Notes: a model not told the origin generated them from the letters alone. A stretch of DNA of 64,000 nucleotides from Mariniphaga sp041687215 (GCF_041687215.1 NZ_JAWLCI010000001.1:1-64000), one strand, 5' to 3'. Counted from the first letter of the stretch, positions 7,397 through 15,995 are shown. Translations and numbers: made by a program.

Positions 7397-8104
7397 ATGA
7401 AAACAAAACAATTCTTTCTTTTACTATTTATTTTGGGATTTATCTTTTCGAATGCAGCCTTTGCAGAGCGTGAAGAGCGCGAAGTTTCTTCTTTTTCAGA
7501 AATTTCATTGCGTATTTCCGGCAAAGTTCACCTTGAACAGGGGAACCGGCAAAGTGTAAGGGTAGAAGCAAAATCGTCCACGCTTGAAGAAATTATTACC
7601 GAAGTAAAAGGCCGCACATTAATCATCCGGTTTAAAAGCAACAACATTTTCAGGCGGTCGTTCAATCCTGGCCGTGTGGATATTTACATTACCGTACCGG
7701 AAATCAATGCCTTGTCAGTATCAGGTTCAGGCGATATTGTGGCCGAAAGCAAAATCAAATCGCGCATTCTGGATTTGGCCGTAAGCGGTAGTGGCGACAT
7801 TTCACTGAAAAACCTGGATGCCGAGCGGATAAAAACTGCTGTTTCGGGGTCGGGTGACATACTGATTAACAAAGGTGGCGTAGCCGATGAACTTGAAGTT
7901 GCCATTTCGGGGTCTGGCAATGTGAAAGCAGAAAACTTTGAAGTAAAAAATGTGGAGGTAAAAATTGCCGGCTCAGGAAGTTGTAGCATATATGCCACTG
8001 AATATTTAAAGGCAAAGGTTTCGGGTTCCGGAAATGTTTTGTATAAAGGAAATCCGCAAATTGACACTTCTGTTGTAGGTTCGGGCAAGGTTAAAAAACT
8101 TTGA
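7397..8104 (+). CDS. DUF2807 head-domain secreted protein
   Basis: The 235-aa protein has a clear signal peptide (M-K-T-K, a hydrophobic core, then F-A-E cleavage). The rest is a run of short beta units with the repeated motif S-G-S-G-D/N (V-S-G-S-G-D-I five times or more), the signature of DUF2807, described as a putative auto-transporter adhesin head (GIN domain) and common in Bacteroidota. It probably forms a right-handed beta-helix at the cell surface or in the periplasm. The function is unknown; no ligand site is evident. It stands alone between rimM and mscL. Confidence 0.85.
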   Translation: MKTKQFFLLLFILGFIFSNAAFAEREEREVSSFSEISLRISGKVHLEQGNRQSVRVEAKSSTLEEIITEVKGRTLIIRFKSNNIFRRSFNPGRVDIYITVPEINALSVSGSGDIVAESKIKSRILDLAVSGSGDISLKNLDAERIKTAVSGSGDILINKGGVADELEVAISGSGNVKAENFEVKNVEVKIAGSGSCSIYATEYLKAKVSGSGNVLYKGNPQIDTSVVGSGKVKKL

Positions 8105-8225
8105 CAAAATTTCTCCTTTATGTAAATTAAATTCTTTAAATTTCCCAAGGTTTTCCGCACAGGCCAGAATCAACATCTTACTGACCACCTGGAAACAAAA
8201 TTAGTTTTAACTTAAATCACTTATT

Positions 8226-8663
8226 ATGGGAATGTTAAAAGAATTTAAGAGCTTTGCCATGAAGGGCAATGTGCTCGATTTGGCTGTTGCCGTAATTATT
8301 GGCGGTGCCTTTGGCAAAATTGTTACATCGTTTGTGAATGATGTAATTATGCCCCCTATCGGATTATTGCTCGGAAACACTGATTTTAGCAACCTGAGGG
8401 TTATTTTGAAAAATGGCACCGAAGCTGTAATGGATGGGGAAAATATAATTACCCCGGCCATTGCCGAAGTTTCTATCCGCTATGGAGCATTTGTGAACAC
8501 AGTTCTGGATTTTGTGATTGTAGCATTTGCCATTTTTATGGTGGTGAAAGGATACAACCGGATGAAAAAGAAAGAAGAAGCAGCCCCTGCTGCTCCGCCA
8601 GCACCTTCAAAAGAAGAAGTTTTACTTGGTGAAATCAGGGATATACTGAAAGAAAAAAAATAA
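8226..8663 (+). CDS. mscL: Large-conductance mechanosensitive channel MscL
   Basis: MscL opens a large pore in the inner membrane on hypo-osmotic shock. The 145-aa protein has the family's N-terminal amphipathic helix and TM1 (F-A-M-K-G-N-V-L-D-L-A-V-A-V-I-I-G-G-A-F-G-K-I-V), a periplasmic loop, TM2 (V-L-D-F-V-I-V-A-F-A-I-F) and a charged cytoplasmic helix. A proline/alanine-rich linker precedes that helix. The length is normal. The gene ends ten bases from the converging tsaC gene. Confidence 0.97.
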   Translation: MGMLKEFKSFAMKGNVLDLAVAVIIGGAFGKIVTSFVNDVIMPPIGLLLGNTDFSNLRVILKNGTEAVMDGENIITPAIAEVSIRYGAFVNTVLDFVIVAFAIFMVVKGYNRMKKKEEAAPAAPPAPSKEEVLLGEIRDILKEKK

Positions 8664-8672
8664 GCTGAAAAA

Positions 8673-9236
8673 TTACTTGCGGATAATGTCAATCCGGCCA
8701 CCGGGCCAGAGTTTTATAATGCTCGACGGTTGTGCCGGATTGACATCGTCTTGCCGGTATTCCACAATGTAATCCATTTGGTTTTTAATTTCTTCTGAAA
8801 TTTCATTAAAAAAAACCGGCGATTTTTGCCCGCTGAGATTGGCCGATGTGGAAACTATGGGCCGGCGAAATCGCTGCAACAACTTTTGTGTGAATTCCTC
8901 TTTAGTGAACCGAATTCCAATGCTTCCGTCTTCTGCAATAAGATTAGATGCCAGGTTTTTGGCTCCCGGATAAATTACAGTGAGGGGTGTGGTACTGATT
9001 TCCACCAAATCCCAGGCAATTTCAGGCACATCGTTCACATACCTTTCCAGCAAAGCCGGATTTTCCATTAACACGAGCATGCTTTTAGAGTCTTCCCGCT
9101 GTTTAATCTGATAAATCCTTGCAACAGCTTCCGGGTTGGTGGCATCGCAGCCAATTCCCCAAATCGTATCGGTGGGATATAATATTATACCGCCGCTTTT
9201 AAGCACGTCAACGGCTTTTTTAATGTCGTTATGCAT
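8673..9236 (-). CDS. tsaC: L-threonylcarbamoyladenylate synthase (TsaC/Sua5/YrdC)
   Basis: The enzyme makes threonylcarbamoyl-AMP from threonine, bicarbonate and ATP, the first step of the t6A37 tRNA modification. The 187-aa protein has the YrdC fold start G-G-I-I-L-Y-P-T-D-T-I-W-G-I-G-C-D, the K-x-R-E-x-S-K-S-M region and S-T-S-A-N-L-S-G near the C-terminus. It is the short form without the Sua5 C-terminal domain. Its start overlaps the end of the glycosyltransferase gene by eight bases, so the two are co-transcribed. Confidence 0.92.
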   Translation of the reverse strand: MHNDIKKAVDVLKSGGIILYPTDTIWGIGCDATNPEAVARIYQIKQREDSKSMLVLMENPALLERYVNDVPEIAWDLVEISTTPLTVIYPGAKNLASNLIAEDGSIGIRFTKEEFTQKLLQRFRRPIVSTSANLSGQKSPVFFNEISEEIKNQMDYIVEYRQDDVNPAQPSSIIKLWPGGRIDIIRK

Positions 9237-10353
9237 GTTTTCTGTTCAAAATTTCAGTGTACAAAGAAATTAATTTTTGAGCATAATTCTCTGGGTGAAA
9301 CAGTTCTGCCCGTTGTGTGCCTTTTTCAATAATAGTATTTCTGAACTCCTCATTCTCGAGAAGTAACAAAACTTTTTGCGCAATCTCTTCCACTTTTGCA
9401 GGGTTGCAAAGAACGGCTGCTTCGCCTGCTGTTTCGGGCAAAACTGAAACTGAAGAGGTGACAACCGGGCACCCACAAGCCATGGATTCGATTACCGGAA
9501 GGCCAAATCCTTCAAAAACAGAAATATAAACCGAAAGAATGGCTGTTTGATAAAGTGCTGCCAAATCGGATTCTGAAATGTTGCTTAAAAACTTCACCTG
9601 GCTTTCCATTTCGCTTTCTTCAATAAACCGGTTCATTTCAGCCATGTACGAAGTGGTTTGTTTGCCCACAAAAACAACCGGTACCTTAATCTCTTTGGAT
9701 TGAATAGCCTGCAGCAACGCCAACTGGTTTTTGCGTGGTTCAAGTGTGCCTACCGACAAAATGAATTTATCGGGAAGTTGGTATTTCGAAAGAATCTCAG
9801 GAACATTCTGTTTTTCAAAGAATACCGGAGAAACAGGTTGATAAATCAATTCCACTTTTTCGGGCGGAACGTGAAAAAATGTTACAATATCGTGTTTTGT
9901 TTGTTTACTGATGGCAATCACTTTATCGGCTGAATGGCAGGCGTATTTTACCTTTTTGAAATAGATTTTCCGGTCGATGGGTTTGTAAAATTCGGGGTAG
10001 CGCATAAAAATCAAATCGTGAATGGTAACCACCGAGGGGATTTCGCTTTTGTGAATTCCTTTGGGAAGTTCGTTGCTCAGTCCGTGAAACAGTTCCACGT
10101 TGTGTCTTTTTATATGAGGAACCAGGAACAAACTCCGCCAAAGTGATTTCATTTTTTTGGCAATCCGGTTTTGTGGCGAAACTACTTTAAACCGCTTGTA
10201 GTTATCGAAAAGCGAGTCTTTAACTTCCGGGGTAAATAAAATGTAATCGTTCTCCGGGAAAAACCGGTAAAGCGCATTCAGCGTATTCCGGCTATAATTT
10301 CCCAGGCCGTAAGAGTTGAGGAATGCCCGTTTTGCATCAAAACCAATTTTCAT
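9229..10353 (-). CDS. GT4-family glycosyltransferase
   Basis: The 374-aa protein has the two-domain GT-B layout of glycosyltransferase family 4: an N-terminal G-L-G-N-Y-S-R glycine motif, central L-S-V-G-T-L-E-P-R-K-N, and the C-terminal E-x7-E type motif in E-G-F-G-L-P-V-I-E-S-M-A-C-G-C-P-V-V that binds the nucleotide sugar. It likely acts on cell-surface polysaccharide or glycolipid. The acceptor and sugar cannot be told. It lies first in an operon with tsaC; no other polysaccharide genes are adjacent. Confidence 0.88.
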   Translation of the reverse strand: MKIGFDAKRAFLNSYGLGNYSRNTLNALYRFFPENDYILFTPEVKDSLFDNYKRFKVVSPQNRIAKKMKSLWRSLFLVPHIKRHNVELFHGLSNELPKGIHKSEIPSVVTIHDLIFMRYPEFYKPIDRKIYFKKVKYACHSADKVIAISKQTKHDIVTFFHVPPEKVELIYQPVSPVFFEKQNVPEILSKYQLPDKFILSVGTLEPRKNQLALLQAIQSKEIKVPVVFVGKQTTSYMAEMNRFIEESEMESQVKFLSNISESDLAALYQTAILSVYISVFEGFGLPVIESMACGCPVVTSSVSVLPETAGEAAVLCNPAKVEEIAQKVLLLLENEEFRNTIIEKGTQRAELFHPENYAQKLISLYTEILNRKHA

Positions 10354-10366
10354 AGTTCGAAATTAC

Positions 10367-10393
10367 AAAAAAGGCCGGGTAAAACGCCCGACC
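10367..10393 (-). terminator. Terminator after lysA
   Basis: On the minus strand GGTCGGG pairs with CCCGGCC around a seven-base loop and is followed by TTTTTT. It ends the lysA transcript before the glycosyltransferase gene. Confidence 0.75.
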
Positions 10394-10417
10394 TCAAATA
10401 TATTATTTCTTTAACGC

Positions 10418-11683
10418 TCAAACTTTAAAATCCTTCAACCCGCCAAAATCGAGGGTAGCAAAATAATCCACTACAGTTTCGGCACGGCGAATTTGCATCA
10501 CTTCACCGTTTTCACGCAGCAACAACTCGGCCGATTTCAGCTTGCCGTTGTAATTGAATCCCATGGCGTGTCCGTGGGCGCCTGCATCGTGAATCACCAC
10601 AATATCACCGGTTTCAATCTCAGGCAACATGCGGTCGATGGCAAACTTGTCATTGTTTTCGCACAACGAACCAGTTACATCGTATTTTTGGTTATGCAGT
10701 TCGTTTTCTTTTCCTAAAACAGTGATGTGATGATAAGCGCCATACATTCCAGGGCGCATCAGGTTCACCATGCTGGCATCAAGACCTGCAAATTGTTTGT
10801 AGGTTTTTTTGATGTGAAGGACTTTGGAAACCAGATATCCGTATGGCCCGGTGATGGCGCGTCCCAGTTCAAAAAATATTTTCAACGGAGCCAGACCATT
10901 TTTTTCAATTTTTTCTTCGTACAGTTTTTTGATTCCGGCACTCACATATTCCAAATCCACTGCCTTTTCACCTGGTTTGTAGGGAATTCCAACGCCACCA
11001 CCCAGATTGGCAAAACTAATTTTCACACCGGCTTTTTCGTTTACCTCAACAATCAGATTAAAAAGCAATTCCGCTGTTTCAATAAAATAATCGGGGTCGA
11101 GCTCGTTGGAAGCCACCATGGTATGAACGCCAAACTGTTTTACGCCTTTGCTTTTCAGAATGCGGTAGCCCTCGATAATCTGCTCGTGGGTAAATCCGTA
11201 TTTGGCTTCTTCTGGGTGGCCAATAATCAGGTTCCCCTGTTTCAGGTCGCCCGGGTTGTAACGCATACAAACGGTTTCAGGAAGACCCACATTTTTCTCC
11301 AGGTATTCGATGTGTGAAATATCATCGAGATTGATGATGGCTCCCAGCTCTTTGGCCGCGCGGAATTCCGAAGCCGGAGTGTCGTTGGACGTTAGCATAA
11401 TTTCATCACCGCTCATACCAACGCGTTTCACAAGTTCCAGTTCGGCCTCTGAGCTGCAGTCGGCGCCAAAGCCCTCTTCACGCAAAATTTTTACCAGGTA
11501 AGGATTTGGGGTAGCTTTTACGGCAAAGTATTCCTTAAATCCGTCATTCCAATCGAATGCATTTTTAAACCGGCGGGCATTTTCACGAATGGCTTTTTCA
11601 TCGTAAATATGAAACGGCGTGGGGTATTTTTCAATTATTTTTTCAATTTCTTTTTTTGAAAACGGTATATTTTTCTCTGCCAT
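10418..11683 (-). CDS. lysA: Diaminopimelate decarboxylase
   Basis: This PLP enzyme of the alanine-racemase fold (type III) removes the carboxyl group from meso-diaminopimelate to give lysine. The 421-aa sequence shows the PLP lysine in Y-F-A-V-K-A-T-P-N-P (about residue 52), the glycine loop N-L-G-G-G-V-G-I-P, F-E-L-G-R-A-I-T-G-P, and G-S-L-C-E-N-N-D with the catalytic Cys. H-D-A-G-A-H-G-H-A-M holds the position of the usual D-x-G-A-Y. The substrate assignment to DAP is helped by dapL and a dapF homologue just upstream; related decarboxylases such as carboxynorspermidine decarboxylase are a less likely alternative. A -7 box lies at 11711-11718. Confidence 0.88.
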   Translation of the reverse strand: MAEKNIPFSKKEIEKIIEKYPTPFHIYDEKAIRENARRFKNAFDWNDGFKEYFAVKATPNPYLVKILREEGFGADCSSEAELELVKRVGMSGDEIMLTSNDTPASEFRAAKELGAIINLDDISHIEYLEKNVGLPETVCMRYNPGDLKQGNLIIGHPEEAKYGFTHEQIIEGYRILKSKGVKQFGVHTMVASNELDPDYFIETAELLFNLIVEVNEKAGVKISFANLGGGVGIPYKPGEKAVDLEYVSAGIKKLYEEKIEKNGLAPLKIFFELGRAITGPYGYLVSKVLHIKKTYKQFAGLDASMVNLMRPGMYGAYHHITVLGKENELHNQKYDVTGSLCENNDKFAIDRMLPEIETGDIVVIHDAGAHGHAMGFNYNGKLKSAELLLRENGEVMQIRRAETVVDYFATLDFGGLKDFKV

Positions 11684-11710
11684 AACTTTTTATATTCTTT
11701 TCATTTAACA

Positions 11711-11718
11711 CAAAAGTA
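11711..11718 (-). promoter_or_regulatory. -7 promoter box of lysA
   Basis: Minus-strand TACTTTTG matches TAnnTTTG, 27 bases upstream of the lysA ATG. It shows that lysA has its own promoter and need not be co-transcribed with dapF. Confidence 0.55.
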
Positions 11719-11827
11719 CTGTTTCGGGTTCGACTTTTTGGAATAATTCTAAATAATGATTGGAATATTTAGTAGAGAATTAATAATTCAATCCACACGT
11801 TTATTTAAAATCAAAAAATCGGTATTA

Positions 11828-12688
11828 TTAAATCAGTTCCGCAACCAATTCGCGGCTTAAAACACCGCTGGCAATTTCGCTCACTTCGCCGGTCATGCGC
11901 ATTTCCCAATTTTCGTCGGTTTCAATTTTTAAATCTCCACCAGGCATTTTTACAGTCAGACAGCGTTGAGCCAGTTCCTTTTTTACCATTACTGCAGCTA
12001 CTGCACACGATGAACTTCCTGAAGCCAGGGTCCAGCCGGCACCGCGTTCCCAAATCATCACTTCCACCTCAGTGGGTGAAATAACTTTTGCAAACTGCAC
12101 ATTGATGCGGTTGGGGAAAAACGGGTTGTTTTCGATTTGCGGGCCGAATGTTTTCACCTCTTTTTCGTCGAGATTATCGGTTAAAATCACGCAATGCGGA
12201 TTGCCCACCGAAACACAGCTTATTAAATAATCGCGGTACTCAAGGTGAAGCGTTTCATCGATGCACTCCTCTTTTTGGCAATTCACCGGAATTTCGGGTG
12301 AAGAAAAAATGGCTTTCCCCATATCCACCTTCACCGTTTTTGCTTTTCCGTTTTTCTCCTGTATGATTTCCGCCTGCACCAATCCGCCCAACGTTTCGAT
12401 GGTAAACTTCCTCGATTTGGCAAACTGATAATCGTACAGATACTTGGCAAAAATGCGTAGTCCGTTGCCGCTTTTTTCTGCTTCCGAGCCATCAGGATTC
12501 AAAATACGCAAACCAAACTGGGCATTAAAACTGGGCACTTTCAAAAGAATTCCGTCAGAACCGATGCCAAAATGCACATCGCAGATTTTACGGATGGCCT
12601 TTTCTGTGAGTTCAAAACTGATTTCATTTTTATTTAAAACAATATAATCGTTTCCCAAACCATGGGATTTTACAAATGAATTTTGCAT
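11828..12688 (-). CDS. DapF-family epimerase homologue lacking both catalytic cysteines
   Basis: The 286-aa protein has the whole diaminopimelate epimerase frame: H-G-L-G-N-D-Y near the start, G-I-G-S-D-G, R-I-L-N-P-D-G-S-E-A, G-N-P-H-C-V and W-E-R-G-A-G. In classical DapF the two general acid/base residues are cysteines in C-G-N-G-x-R and A-C-G-T-G/S-A. Here these read S-G-N-G-L-R (codon AGC) and A-S-G-S-S-S-C (codon TCA), so both are serine. Genomic context (dapL, lysA) suggests it could still serve the DAP pathway, but standard cysteine-based racemization seems impossible, so I withhold the symbol dapF. It may be a subfamily with another substrate or mechanism. A -7 box lies at 12708-12715. 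Confidence 0.85.
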   Translation of the reverse strand: MQNSFVKSHGLGNDYIVLNKNEISFELTEKAIRKICDVHFGIGSDGILLKVPSFNAQFGLRILNPDGSEAEKSGNGLRIFAKYLYDYQFAKSRKFTIETLGGLVQAEIIQEKNGKAKTVKVDMGKAIFSSPEIPVNCQKEECIDETLHLEYRDYLISCVSVGNPHCVILTDNLDEKEVKTFGPQIENNPFFPNRINVQFAKVISPTEVEVMIWERGAGWTLASGSSSCAVAAVMVKKELAQRCLTVKMPGGDLKIETDENWEMRMTGEVSEIASGVLSRELVAELI

Positions 12689-12707
12689 AACAGCTATTTT
12701 AATTTTA

Positions 12708-12715
12708 CAAAAGTA
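12708..12715 (-). promoter_or_regulatory. -7 promoter box of the dapF homologue
   Basis: Minus-strand TACTTTTG matches TAnnTTTG, 19 bases upstream of the ATG, identical in sequence to the lysA box. Confidence 0.5.
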
Positions 12716-12777
12716 TTAAACATCAATCAATTTTCTCCGGCAAATCAGAACGAATTCTTTGCTGAGCATTTTATTTT

Positions 12778-12785
12778 TAACTTTG
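12778..12785 (+). promoter_or_regulatory. -7 promoter box of the PIN toxin-antitoxin pair
   Basis: TAACTTTG matches TAnnTTTG. It lies 35 bases before the PIN ATG at 12821 and supports that start over the longer open frame from 12683. Confidence 0.5.
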
Positions 12786-12820
12786 CGTCAGGTGAAGTTT
12801 CATTACATAAATTAGACTCA

Positions 12821-13291
12821 ATGAAACAAAAAGTTTATATCGATACTTCGGTTATTGGAGGATGCTTTGACATTGAATTTAAAAAATGGTCAAATTTATT
12901 ATTCGATGATTTTAAATCAGGTAAAAGAATTGCAGTTGTTTCTGACATTACATTAGATGAATTAGCAGATGCACCTGAAAAAGTTCAGGAGAATTTCAGT
13001 ACAATTCCAGAAAATAATTTGGAAGTATTAATTTCAGATGATGAAACAAAAGCTTTAGCTGATTTATACATTAAAGAAGGAGCAGTTACATCAAAATATT
13101 ATGAAGATGCATTACATATCGCCATTTCTACTATTAGTCGGGTAAATGTTCTGGCAAGTTGGAATTTTAAGCATATAGTAAATCTTGACAAGATAAGGAT
13201 GTATAACGCAGTGAATTTAAAAAACGGATATTCGATTTTGGAAATTAGAACTCCAAGAGAAATAATTAATATAAACGATGATGGAAACTAA
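12821..13291 (+). CDS. PIN-domain toxin (VapC-like nuclease)
   Basis: The 156-aa protein is a PIN-domain ribonuclease candidate. Acidic site residues are visible: Asp in K-V-Y-I-D-T-S-V-I-G-G, Glu in L-D-E-L-A-D-A-P, Asp in Y-E-D-A-L-H-I-A, and S-W-N-F-K-H-I near the C-terminus, where Asn sits in the usual fourth acidic position, as in the common Bacteroidota PIN family of this type. A 57-codon gene overlaps its last 14 bases and is probably the antitoxin. The pair is AT-rich compared with the flanking DAP genes, which points to horizontal insertion between the dapF homologue and dapL. Toxicity and RNA target are inference. Confidence 0.82.
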   Translation: MKQKVYIDTSVIGGCFDIEFKKWSNLLFDDFKSGKRIAVVSDITLDELADAPEKVQENFSTIPENNLEVLISDDETKALADLYIKEGAVTSKYYEDALHIAISTISRVNVLASWNFKHIVNLDKIRMYNAVNLKNGYSILEIRTPREIININDDGN

Positions 13292-13451
13292 AAAAGAATT
13301 TGATGCTGTAAAGATGATGAGAAATATCCGTCAAAAGCACCATGAAGAATACACATTAAATCCCGAACTAAGAGAAAAGAAACTTGCTGCAATCCGGCAG
13401 AAATATTCAAATCGAATTAAAACATCGAAAATATATGGCAAAAATCAATGA
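13278..13451 (+). CDS. Small putative antitoxin, 57 aa
   Basis: An ATG-ATG pair at 13278/13281, inside the last codons of the PIN gene, opens a 57-aa frame that ends at TGA 13449-13451, inside the beginning of dapL. The protein starts M-M-E-T-K-K-E-F-D-A-V-K-M-M-R and is strongly charged and helical (N-P-E-L-R-E-K-K-L-A-A-I-R), as expected for a small antitoxin that wraps a PIN partner. It is downstream of its toxin, the reverse of the usual vapBC order. No DNA-binding domain is obvious. It overlaps the dapL start by 17 bases. Confidence 0.65.
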   Translation: MMETKKEFDAVKMMRNIRQKHHEEYTLNPELREKKLAAIRQKYSNRIKTSKIYGKNQ

Positions 13452-14661
13452 AAATTACCTGAAACTTCAGGCGGGCTATCTCTTCCCGGAAATAGGGAGA
13501 AGGGTAAACGAGTTTGTGGCTGCAAACCCCGATAAAAAAGTAATAAAAATGGGCATTGGCGACGTAACCCAGCCGCTGGTGCCGAGTGTGGTGAAAGCGT
13601 TTCATGAAGGTGTAGACGAAATGGCCAAAGCTGAAACGTTTAAAGGTTACGGACCGGAGCAGGGATACGCTTTTTTACGCGAAGCTATTGCAAAAAATGC
13701 TTATCAGGATAATTGTATTAATATTTCTGCTGATGATATTTTCATTTCCGATGGTTCAAAATGCGACACCGGAAACATCCAGGAAATTTTTGGGAACGAT
13801 AACAAAATTGCCATTTGCGACCCGGTTTACCCGGTTTATGCCGACACCACTGTTATGTCGGGCAAAACAGGCGGCTATGATTCCGGGCATTATAAAGGAA
13901 TTATTTACATGGCCTGCACCAAAGAAAACGGCTTCATTCCCCAATTGCCAGCCGAAACTCCCGACCTGATTTTTTTGTGTTACCCGAATAATCCAACCGG
14001 TACAGTAGCCAGTAAAGAAGAGTTAAAAAAATGGGTGGAGTACGCCCGCGAAAATAAAAGCATCATTTTGTATGATGCGGCTTACGAAGCTTTTATAACC
14101 GAAGCAGGCATTCCGCATTCCATTTACGAAATTGATGGAGCCAAAGAGGTGGCCATCGAATTCCGCAGCTTCTCAAAAACCGCAGGATTTACAGGCACAC
14201 GCTGTGCTTTCACTGTTGTTCCGTCAGAATTGAAAGCTTACGATTCAGCCGGAAAAGCTCATTCTGTAAAACCATTTTGGAATCGCCGGCAATCCACCAA
14301 ATTCAACGGTGTCTCGTACCCTGTGCAAAAAGCGGCTGCGGCTGTTTATACCGAACAAGGCAAAAAAGAAGTGGCCGATGTAATTGCCTACTACCTCGAG
14401 AATGCCCGGATTATGAAGGAAAGCCTCACCGAATCCGGCTACGAAGTTTTTGGCGGCGTTAATGCGCCTTACATTTGGGTGAAAACCAAAAACAGCATGA
14501 GTTCATGGGATTTTTTCGACAAAGTGCTGAACGAAGCCAATGTGGTAGGAACGCCCGGTTCGGGATTCGGACCTGCCGGCGAAGGGTATTTCCGTTTCTC
14601 TGCATTTGCCGACAGGGAAAATACCATTGAAGCCATGGAGCGAATTAAGAATTTGAAATAG
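13435..14661 (+). CDS. dapL: LL-diaminopimelate aminotransferase
   Basis: DapL converts tetrahydrodipicolinate straight to LL-diaminopimelate using glutamate, bypassing the succinylase or acetylase branch. The 408-aa class I/II PLP protein has the family start I-N-E-N-Y-L-K-L-Q-A-G-Y-L-F-P-E-I, the substrate loop G-I-G-D-V-T-Q-P-L, Y-P-N-N-P-T-G, and the PLP lysine in R-S-F-S-K-T-A-G-F-T-G-T-R. The start is the ATG at 13435; upstream codons in the same frame belong to the antitoxin region. Because the gene starts inside the small antitoxin frame, transcription probably comes at least partly from the toxin-antitoxin promoter at 12778-12785. Confidence 0.95.
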   Translation: MAKINENYLKLQAGYLFPEIGRRVNEFVAANPDKKVIKMGIGDVTQPLVPSVVKAFHEGVDEMAKAETFKGYGPEQGYAFLREAIAKNAYQDNCINISADDIFISDGSKCDTGNIQEIFGNDNKIAICDPVYPVYADTTVMSGKTGGYDSGHYKGIIYMACTKENGFIPQLPAETPDLIFLCYPNNPTGTVASKEELKKWVEYARENKSIILYDAAYEAFITEAGIPHSIYEIDGAKEVAIEFRSFSKTAGFTGTRCAFTVVPSELKAYDSAGKAHSVKPFWNRRQSTKFNGVSYPVQKAAAAVYTEQGKKEVADVIAYYLENARIMKESLTESGYEVFGGVNAPYIWVKTKNSMSSWDFFDKVLNEANVVGTPGSGFGPAGEGYFRFSAFADRENTIEAMERIKNLK

Positions 14662-14707
14662 GAGAAAGCCCCTCCTAACCTTCCCAAAAGGGAGGAAAAA
14701 GAATGGG

Positions 14708-14740
14708 ACCGTTCTTTATCAGAAGAACGGTTCATTTTTT
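14708..14740 (+). terminator. Terminator after dapL
   Basis: ACCGTTCTT (14708-14716) pairs with AAGAACGGT (14723-14731) and is followed by a T-rich run. A second hairpin-like CCCTCC/GGGAGG pair lies just before it (about 14669-14694). The terminator runs to the converging aminotransferase stop. Confidence 0.75.
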
Positions 14741-15969
14741 TAAACCGATTCCTTCACCGAAATCTCTTTTCGTACTTTGCTTCCGGGATACACTTTCAAT
14801 GCCGCTTCCAGAATTTTTAGACAAACAGCCAGGTCTTCCTTTTTTAATACGTAAGCGATACGCACCTCGTCCATTCCTTTGTCAGAGGCTGTATAAAAAC
14901 CCGATGCAGGGGCCATAAAAACCGTTTGGTTTTCGTATTCAAAATCGGAAAGCAGCCAGGCACAAAAATCGTCGGCATTGTCAACAGGCAGACGGGCAAC
15001 CGTGTAAAATGCGCCCATGGGAATGGGCGAATAAACGCCTTCTAAGCGGTTTAGTCCGTCAATCAAAAATTTTCGGCGGTTGACGTATTCATTGTAATTA
15101 TTCAGCATATATTCCGGGTCGGCATCCAGCGAAGCTTCGGCGGCAATCTGGCCAATAAGCGGCGGACTCAGCCGGGCCTGACAAAACTTCATTACGTTTC
15201 GTTTTACCTCTTTGTTTTTGGTAATCAGCGCTCCGATTCGCAATCCGCACTCGCTGTATCGTTTTGAAACTGAATCGATGAGCACTACATTCTGTTCGAT
15301 TCCATCCAGATGAAACGCCGAAATGTAAGGTGAGCCGGTATAGCAAAATTCCCTGTAAACCTCATCAGAAAAAAGGTACAGGTCGTATTTTTTCACCAGG
15401 TCGCGAATTTTGTTCATCTCCTCGCGTGTGTACAGATACCCGGTGGGATTGTTGGGGTTACAAATCATAATGCCCTTGGTTTTAGGCGTAATGAGCTTTT
15501 CGAACTCCTCAACCGGAGGCAGGGCAAAACCATCGTCGATGCTGGCAGCAATGGATTTAATAACCGCACCGGCCACAATGGCAAACGCTTCGTAGTTGGC
15601 ATAAGCTGGTTCCGGGATAATAATTTCATCGCCCGGATCGAGACAACTCATAAATGCAAAAGTAACTGCCTCACTCCCGCCGGTGGTGATGATAATATCA
15701 TCTGCGGTTACTTCAATGTTGAACTTGTGGTAATACTTCGCCAGTTTTTCACGGAACGAACGGATCCCTTCACTGGGGGTATATTCAAGAATTTTTCGAT
15801 CAATGTTTTTAATGGCTGCCAACGCTTCGGGCGGGGTGGGTAAATCGGGCTGACCAATATTTAAGTGATAAACCTTCACTCCCCGCTCTTTGGCCTTTTC
15901 GGCCAGTGGAGCCAATTTCCGTATGGGTGAATCGGGCATGGCCCTTCCTCTGTCTGAAACTCGTGGCAT
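14740..15969 (-). CDS. Class I pyridoxal-phosphate aminotransferase
   Basis: The 409-aa protein is an aspartate aminotransferase-fold enzyme: G-Q-P-D-L-P-T-P near the N-terminus, Y-T-P-S-E-G-I, C-N-P-N-N-P-T-G, S-D-E-V-Y-R-E-F, and the PLP lysine in S-V-S-K-R-Y-S-E-C-G-L-R-I-G. It is not a second DapL (no DapL-specific loops). Likely substrates are aspartate, alanine or aromatic amino acids; sequence reading cannot choose. It is convergent with dapL and divergent from ald, which might fit a role in alanine metabolism, but that is only context. A -7 box lies at 15996-16003. Confidence 0.88.
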   Translation of the reverse strand: MPRVSDRGRAMPDSPIRKLAPLAEKAKERGVKVYHLNIGQPDLPTPPEALAAIKNIDRKILEYTPSEGIRSFREKLAKYYHKFNIEVTADDIIITTGGSEAVTFAFMSCLDPGDEIIIPEPAYANYEAFAIVAGAVIKSIAASIDDGFALPPVEEFEKLITPKTKGIMICNPNNPTGYLYTREEMNKIRDLVKKYDLYLFSDEVYREFCYTGSPYISAFHLDGIEQNVVLIDSVSKRYSECGLRIGALITKNKEVKRNVMKFCQARLSPPLIGQIAAEASLDADPEYMLNNYNEYVNRRKFLIDGLNRLEGVYSPIPMGAFYTVARLPVDNADDFCAWLLSDFEYENQTVFMAPASGFYTASDKGMDEVRIAYVLKKEDLAVCLKILEAALKVYPGSKVRKEISVKESV

Positions 15970-15995
15970 GTTGTAAAATATATTTTATAAGGAAG

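Noticed and set aside
14740..15969. Second dapL copy
   Set aside because: It lacks DapL-specific segments around the PLP lysine and N-terminus and reads as a general class I aminotransferase.
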